Shown: positions 59,768 through 64,000 of the stretch, piece by piece
Layout: each line of letters begins with the position of its first letter
Numbering within the stretch: position 1 is the first letter of the stretch
Assembly: GCA_964598225.1 (NCBI GenBank)
Contig: CAZRBG010000007.1
Location: forward strand, 1-64,000
Direction: 5' to 3'
DNA length: 64,000 nucleotides
Origin: SG8-4 sp964598225
GTDB lineage: Bacteria; Planctomycetota; Phycisphaerae; Sedimentisphaerales; Anaerobacaceae
The notes under the pieces: model-generated
What the model saw: only the letters and a program-made list of their open reading frames with translations
The model's database searches: none
Told to the model about the DNA's origin: nothing
Program-made: the position numbers and the translations under genes

Positions 59768-61111
59768 ATGTCGAATAATATCAAAACTTGCAGAATGTTG
59801 GCCTTTGCGCTGGGCCTGATCCATTTCTCTTGCGGCTGTGCAGCCGTCGGAGCCGAGCCTGCCGCAAGTGATGCAAAGTTGGGCAACGATCCCGAGCGTT
59901 GCGAGTGGTTCATGGACCAGGCGCTGGGGATGTTCGTCCACTGGAGCGTGGACTCGCAATTAGGCTCAGTCATCAGCCATTCAATGGTCGGCGCCTCAGA
60001 CGATTATCTCGACCGTTTCGTGAATGACCTTCCCCGATCCTTCTACCCCGAAAAGTTCGATCCCGATCAATGGGCGCGACTTGCTAAGCTGGCAGGAATG
60101 AAATACGTCGTCTTCACAACGAAGCATCACAGCGGCTTTTGCATGTACGAAACGAAGACGACCGACTTCAACATTATGAACACGCCGTATGGCCGCGACA
60201 TCACCGCTCAGATCGTTAAGGCATTCCGCAGGCACGGCATCGGCGTCGGTTTTTATTTCTCGCCGGATGACTTCTGGGTTCTGTACAAGCAAGGCAAGAA
60301 CATCAGTCGCCGCCGACCGGAGGCTCTTCCGACGAACAATCCGGAGCTGATGGTTCATAACAAAGCCCAAATCCGCGAATTACTGAGCAACTATGGCCCC
60401 ATCGACATGTTGTTTCTCGACGGCCAACCTGACGACTTGAAACAGTTGGCGTGGCAAATGCAGCCTGAGATACTCGTCACACGCGGAGAAATGGAAACGC
60501 CGGAGCAGAAAATGCCTAACGAACCCATGCCCGGTCCCTGGGAGGCTTGTTTCACACTCGGCACTCAATGGCATTTCAAGCCTACAAACGAAGATTACAA
60601 GTCGGGCACTAAGCTCATAGAAATGCTGATCGAAATTCGCGCCAAAGGCGGCAATCTGCTGCTGAACGTAGGACCTCAGCCTGACGGCGTCATACCTTTC
60701 GAGCAGGAGCGGCGAATGCGCGAGCTGGCGCTGTGGCTCTTTATAAATGGCGAAGCGATCTACAAGGTTCGACCCTGGCATGTCATTCGCGAAGGCGATA
60801 TATGGTTCACAAAAGCCAAGAATGCCGACACAGTCTATGCATTTATCACAGGGATTTACAACTGGAAGAAAGGCGGCCGCAAGAGCTTCACTATCAAGAG
60901 CGTACGCGCAACCGACAAGACCCAGATAGAGCTTCTCGGTCAATCCGGGCGCGTGCTGGAATACGCACCAAAAGTCAATCCAAAGGCAACGTGGACCCAG
61001 GATGAGGACGGACTGCACGTGTCGGTGATGCGCGCCCAGCGAATCTACAACAACACAAAGTGGCCCAATCCGGCAGTCATCAAGATCACGAGCGCGAAAC
61101 CGAACAAATGA
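59768..61111 (+). CDS. Exported alpha-L-fucosidase, family GH29
   Basis: A 447-residue exported enzyme. The signal segment ends near SCGCAAVGAEP, possibly a lipoprotein. GH29 features are FGMFxHW-like ALGMFVHWSVDS, WARLAKLAGMKYVVFTTKHHSGFCMYET, GVGFYFSPDDFW, and MLFLDGQ, whose Asp matches the family nucleophile. GGNLLLNVGPQPDGVIP closes the barrel. AAGGAG, spanning the end of the sulfatase gene, is its ribosome binding site. The usual FWFDG is changed to MLFLDG, a mild deviation. Together with the sulfatase it suggests a sulfated fucan or fucosylated glycan as substrate. Confidence 0.92.
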   Translation: MSNNIKTCRMLAFALGLIHFSCGCAAVGAEPAASDAKLGNDPERCEWFMDQALGMFVHWSVDSQLGSVISHSMVGASDDYLDRFVNDLPRSFYPEKFDPDQWARLAKLAGMKYVVFTTKHHSGFCMYETKTTDFNIMNTPYGRDITAQIVKAFRRHGIGVGFYFSPDDFWVLYKQGKNISRRRPEALPTNNPELMVHNKAQIRELLSNYGPIDMLFLDGQPDDLKQLAWQMQPEILVTRGEMETPEQKMPNEPMPGPWEACFTLGTQWHFKPTNEDYKSGTKLIEMLIEIRAKGGNLLLNVGPQPDGVIPFEQERRMRELALWLFINGEAIYKVRPWHVIREGDIWFTKAKNADTVYAFITGIYNWKKGGRKSFTIKSVRATDKTQIELLGQSGRVLEYAPKVNPKATWTQDEDGLHVSVMRAQRIYNNTKWPNPAVIKITSAKPNK

Positions 61112-61127
61112 ACGGGGATTTTAGGTT

Positions 61128-62357
61128 ATGGATGAACCTTATATCACCAGTCCGGTCGGCATTCTAACGGTCCTTTGCGGCGTGGCGGCGTTTTTCTTCT
61201 GGCTCGAAGAACGTACGAAATCAAAAACCTTTCACTATTTCCCGCCGCTGGTTTTCATCTATGCACTGCCGGCGGTATTCTCGAACACGGGCGTACTAAC
61301 CAACACCTCTCCGGTTTACGATTGGCTGGGTACGACCGTTCTGCCAATGTTTCTGATCATGATGCTGTTGAAAGTTGACGTAGCATCCACTGTCAGAATG
61401 ATGGGCCGGGGCGTCTTCGTAATGCTCTTCGGCACCGCCGGAGTAGTCCTCGGCGCTCCTGTAGCATATCTTATTGCAAGAAGCAAGCTTCCGCCTGAAT
61501 CATGGAAAGCGTTCGGCTCATTAGCGGGTAGCTGGATTGGCGGCACGGGCAACATGGCGGCGGTCGGCCACGGAATCAAGGCAAGTCCGGAAGATTTCGG
61601 ACTCGCGGTGATCGGCGATAATCTTGTCTATTTAATATGGCTGCCGATTCTGCTGGGATCGAAAGGTCTCGCAGGACTCTTCAATCGCTTCACCAGGGTG
61701 GAAGAAGCGAGAATGCGGATGCTCGAAAACGCACGTAGCGAGGGCGTCCCGCCCTTGTTTCGTTCCGACCGAGGCCGGGACGCCCTCGCCACAACGGCAC
61801 AAAGAGAACATGTCAAGATGCGGCATTTCCTGTATCTTCTCGTGCTGGCTCTTGCCTGTACGTGGGCCGCTGAGGCCATCTCAGGCAACTTGCCCGAGAT
61901 TCCGAAGGACGATCCCGTTCTGACCGCTTCAAGCTGGAAGATATTGCTGATTACAACAATGGGCCTCTTGCTATCGTTGACACCGGCGCGGCACATTCCT
62001 GCGAGCCATGAACTCGCGATGGCTCTATTGTATATCTTTGTGGCTAATATAGGCGCCAAAGCGGACATCTCCCGGCTCACCGGCTCAGCGGCGTGGTTCA
62101 TCCTTGCGTGCTACGTCTGGATTTTTATACACGGCGGATTTTGCCTGCTGGGGGCATATCTGCTGAAAGTCGACGTTCACTCCACTGCGATTGCAAGCGC
62201 CGCAAACATCGGCGGAGCGGCAAGCGCACCGGTGGTTGCTTCCCATCACAATAAAAAGCTCGTGCCGGTAAGTATCCTGATGGCTCTGCTGGGCTATGCT
62301 GTCGGTACGTATGCCGCGTTCGCAGCGGCCTGGATGTGCTCCAAGCTGAGCGGCTAA
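61128..62357 (+). CDS. DUF819 family integral membrane protein
   Basis: A 409-residue protein with about ten membrane segments and the family motifs YDWLGTTVLPMFLIMMLLKVD, AGSWIGGTGNMAAVGHGI and IASAANIGGAASAPVVASHHNKKLVPVSILMALLGYAVGTY. The two halves are inverted repeats as in cation or carboxylate transporter folds. The cytoplasmic loop at about 202-224 (SEGVPPLFRSDRGRDALAT) is coded by a palindromic element and is probably an insertion. It follows the fucosidase by 16 bases; import of a released product is a possible role. The last four bases overlap the stop of the convergent propeller gene. Confidence 0.9.
   Translation: MDEPYITSPVGILTVLCGVAAFFFWLEERTKSKTFHYFPPLVFIYALPAVFSNTGVLTNTSPVYDWLGTTVLPMFLIMMLLKVDVASTVRMMGRGVFVMLFGTAGVVLGAPVAYLIARSKLPPESWKAFGSLAGSWIGGTGNMAAVGHGIKASPEDFGLAVIGDNLVYLIWLPILLGSKGLAGLFNRFTRVEEARMRMLENARSEGVPPLFRSDRGRDALATTAQREHVKMRHFLYLLVLALACTWAAEAISGNLPEIPKDDPVLTASSWKILLITTMGLLLSLTPARHIPASHELAMALLYIFVANIGAKADISRLTGSAAWFILACYVWIFIHGGFCLLGAYLLKVDVHSTAIASAANIGGAASAPVVASHHNKKLVPVSILMALLGYAVGTYAAFAAAWMCSKLSG
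61738..61789. repeat. Palindromic element inserted in frame in the DUF819 gene
   Basis: Perfect 13-base inverted arms (GCGAGGGCGTCCC at 61738-61750 and its complement at 61777-61789) flank 26 bases. The coded peptide has the GVPP...GRDALAT character typical of REP-like repeats translated in proteins. The reading frame is kept. Confidence 0.7.
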
Positions 62358-63877
62358 TTTCCGTTTTGGAGTTGAGCGGATTTAAATTTCAAAGCAAAAA
62401 GCCTGTTTTGCTTGGGCAGGTAGAACACCCCGTCCTGAATTGTCGGCGTGATAGCCATCGACCTGACGCGGCTCTCGGCAAGGACTTGCTTCTGCCGGCT
62501 GGCCTTGAAGACCCAGAACCGGTTTCGCTCGGTGCTGATATAGACCTTGCCGTCTACGACAACCGGCGAGGCGCTCCATACGCCCGCGCCCAGCCCGTGC
62601 TGCCAGTAGAGTTCTCCCGTTTCGGTGTCAAAACAATGCAGTCGCCCCGAAAAGTCCGAGATATAGAGCAAGCCTTCGTCTATCGCCGCATCGGACAGAG
62701 TCCGGTCGACACGGCGAGACTCCCATACCTTCCGCCCCGTCGCCCCGTCAATGCACGAGAGCATTCCCCGCCCCGGACCGTGAATCGGGCTCTGGCCAAT
62801 GGCAACGTAAATGCGCTCGTTGCAAACGACCGGCGTTGCGATGATCTCGCTTGGCCCGTCCGGGCTTTTGCTCTTCCAGCCGCTGTAGGGAACTTCTTGG
62901 CCGTCTCGCAGGCGGTAGTCGGGCGGATTGCAGTCGTGCCGCCATATCTTTTTCAGCGTTTGCGGCTTGTGGCACCCTTCTGCCGGTTTGAGCGGCTCGA
63001 AGGCATAGAGAACGCCGTCTCCGCCGCCGAAGAGGATCATTTCTTGCCCTTTGATTTCCGCCGCAACCGGCGAAGACCAGTTACCGTGAAACATCCGTTT
63101 GCCGATCAGCTCGCCGTCAGTCGCAGCCAGTCGGCCTGTGTTTTTGTCCAGCACGATCAGCGTCGGCGCCTGCGGATTAACCACGTACTTGTGCTTGTCA
63201 TCCTGGCCGTTCGAGGTGCATACGTATAGGTAATCCCCATGCAGCAGCGGTGTGCTTCCGCACACATCGTGCGGCACAACCGACACTTCTTCTATCATAT
63301 CGAACTGCCAGATGATGTCTCCATCGGTTTTCGCGAGTCGGTATTCGGGATGCCGGCGCACGCCCATGTACTCGATTTCATTGACAAACGGGCCGTCATT
63401 GCCGTCAGCCTGGCCGTCGCGGTCCAGACATAGAACGTCGCCGCGAGGCCCGACGATATAGAGACGTTTGCCGTCAATCGCGGGCCTGGAACATACGCCG
63501 CACTGCCAGTGGTTGAAATGAAACGGGGCCTTGGTTCCTTCCATGTACCGGGGGATGACAAGTTGCCAGATCATATCGCCGGTAGCTTGGTCCAGACACA
63601 TCACTATCCCGCCTCCGGTTCGATACAGCACCGGATGCTTCAACCCCCTGTCATTGATCCCGATGAATACGCGCCCGTCGTCGATTCGCGGCATCGTATA
63701 TTGATGCGTTCCGAGCCTGATCTCCCACAACAAATCCTCCGAACTAAACACATCCGACAGAGCCCCGCTTCCGGCGGCTATAGCCGGCAGCGAGCCAATC
63801 GTAAGAACAAACAAAAAGCCTGAAAGTAAAAAATGGCCGGTCTCACCGGAACGTTTATGTCTTGAATACGTACTCAC
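62354..63877 (-). CDS. Exported PQQ-like beta-propeller protein
   Basis: A 507-residue exported protein. The signal segment covers about 15-36 (FLLSGFLFVLTIGSLPAIAA). The propeller blades repeat patterns such as LYIVGPRGDVLCLDRDG, YIYVAIGQSP and GLLYISDFSGRLHCFDTETGELYWQ. A CGVC pair (HWQCGVCSRPAIDG) occurs; in quinoprotein ethanol dehydrogenases adjacent cysteines matter, but here they are spaced, so that is not evidence of catalysis. The start is GTG at 63877 with GAGG close by. It follows another gene on the same strand that begins outside the window. Confidence 0.87.
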   Translation of the reverse strand: MSTYSRHKRSGETGHFLLSGFLFVLTIGSLPAIAAGSGALSDVFSSEDLLWEIRLGTHQYTMPRIDDGRVFIGINDRGLKHPVLYRTGGGIVMCLDQATGDMIWQLVIPRYMEGTKAPFHFNHWQCGVCSRPAIDGKRLYIVGPRGDVLCLDRDGQADGNDGPFVNEIEYMGVRRHPEYRLAKTDGDIIWQFDMIEEVSVVPHDVCGSTPLLHGDYLYVCTSNGQDDKHKYVVNPQAPTLIVLDKNTGRLAATDGELIGKRMFHGNWSSPVAAEIKGQEMILFGGGDGVLYAFEPLKPAEGCHKPQTLKKIWRHDCNPPDYRLRDGQEVPYSGWKSKSPDGPSEIIATPVVCNERIYVAIGQSPIHGPGRGMLSCIDGATGRKVWESRRVDRTLSDAAIDEGLLYISDFSGRLHCFDTETGELYWQHGLGAGVWSASPVVVDGKVYISTERNRFWVFKASRQKQVLAESRVRSMAITPTIQDGVFYLPKQNRLFALKFKSAQLQNGN

Positions 63878-63898
63878 AGTTCCTCAGCTCCACAAATT

Positions 63899-64000
63899 TC
63901 AGGCAGTGTTCCTGCACAACCTCTCGATGTCTCTTGCTACAATATCGGCAATAACCTGCTCCTGACCGAGGGATTCTATATGGGACTGCATAGCCTGCCC
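63899..64000 (-). CDS. C-terminal end of an unidentified protein (starts outside the window)
   Basis: The minus strand is open from the right edge to a TGA at 63899-63901, giving 33 residues (GQAMQSHIESLGQEQVIADI and so on, ending RLCRNTA). It ends 21 bases before the propeller gene's GTG, so the two would form an operon. Too short to identify. Confidence 0.45.
   Translation of the reverse strand, partial: GQAMQSHIESLGQEQVIADIVARDIERLCRNTA

Noticed and set aside
1..64000. CRISPR array, tRNA or rRNA genes
   Set aside because: No regularly spaced direct repeats, no cloverleaf-like segments with a TTCGA arm in the gaps, and no rRNA-like stretches were seen by eye. A tRNA or covariance-model scan would settle this.

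Overview
The window looks like chromosomal DNA of a planctomycete-type bacterium, most likely a Phycisphaerae/Sedimentisphaerales-like lineage. This is inferred from gene content: several exported PQQ-like beta-propeller proteins, a beta-helix protein with a dockerin-like segment and fn3-like repeats, Tat-exported Gfo/Idh and aminotransferase proteins, a sulfatase, DUF1080 proteins, and LpxB implying an LPS-type outer membrane. No 16S gene is present, so the placement is not proven.

Layout. 1-5 kb: the 5' end of a secreted protein leaving the window, then rpsA with a clear terminator, ispH, and an OmpA-like lipoprotein. 5-10 kb: a beta-helix/dockerin protein and a HEAT plus PQQ-propeller protein ending in a textbook terminator. 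10-13.4 kb: a two-gene trehalose operon (otsAB fusion plus treT-like). 13.6-20.3 kb: a small membrane protein, a methyltransferase-PQQ fusion, and a run of DUF1028, deaminase, ferritin-like and DUF1848 genes. 20.5-33.9 kb: housekeeping and envelope genes (holA-gyrA, lepB, DUF502, exported PepF, lpxB-EamA, a retropepsin-like lipoprotein, a membrane-anchored Pcm). Here also lies an anchored protein whose reading frame carries an in-frame UGA followed by a SECIS-like hairpin. 34-38.8 kb: leucine biosynthesis (leuA, leuC, leuD). A possible leucine-rich leader peptide precedes leuA, and a broken four-helix-bundle gene splits leuC from leuD. An IS66 remnant follows. 39-64 kb: mostly exported or envelope proteins. 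These include a phosphoesterase, DUF3179, sialidase-like, FG-GAP/DUF1080, DUF5060 glycosidase, Tat-exported DegT aminotransferase, HtrA, esterase-like, GH2, DUF1080, GH109-like, a frameshifted alcohol dehydrogenase, sulfatase, GH29 fucosidase, DUF819 and a PQQ propeller.

The right half reads as a glycan-degradation neighbourhood without SusC/D partners: desulfation, defucosylation, beta-galactoside, sialic-acid-like and N-acetylgalactosamine-like activities, and possibly 3-keto-glycoside chemistry (Gfo/Idh beside DUF1080). Intergenic DNA is rich in palindromic REP/MITE-like elements, two of which appear to have been absorbed in frame into coding sequences. No tRNA, rRNA, CRISPR array or intact insertion sequence was seen. 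The observations most worth following up are the candidate selenocysteine UGA, the leuA leader peptide, the Tat-exported aminotransferase, and the in-frame palindromic insertion in the DUF819 protein.
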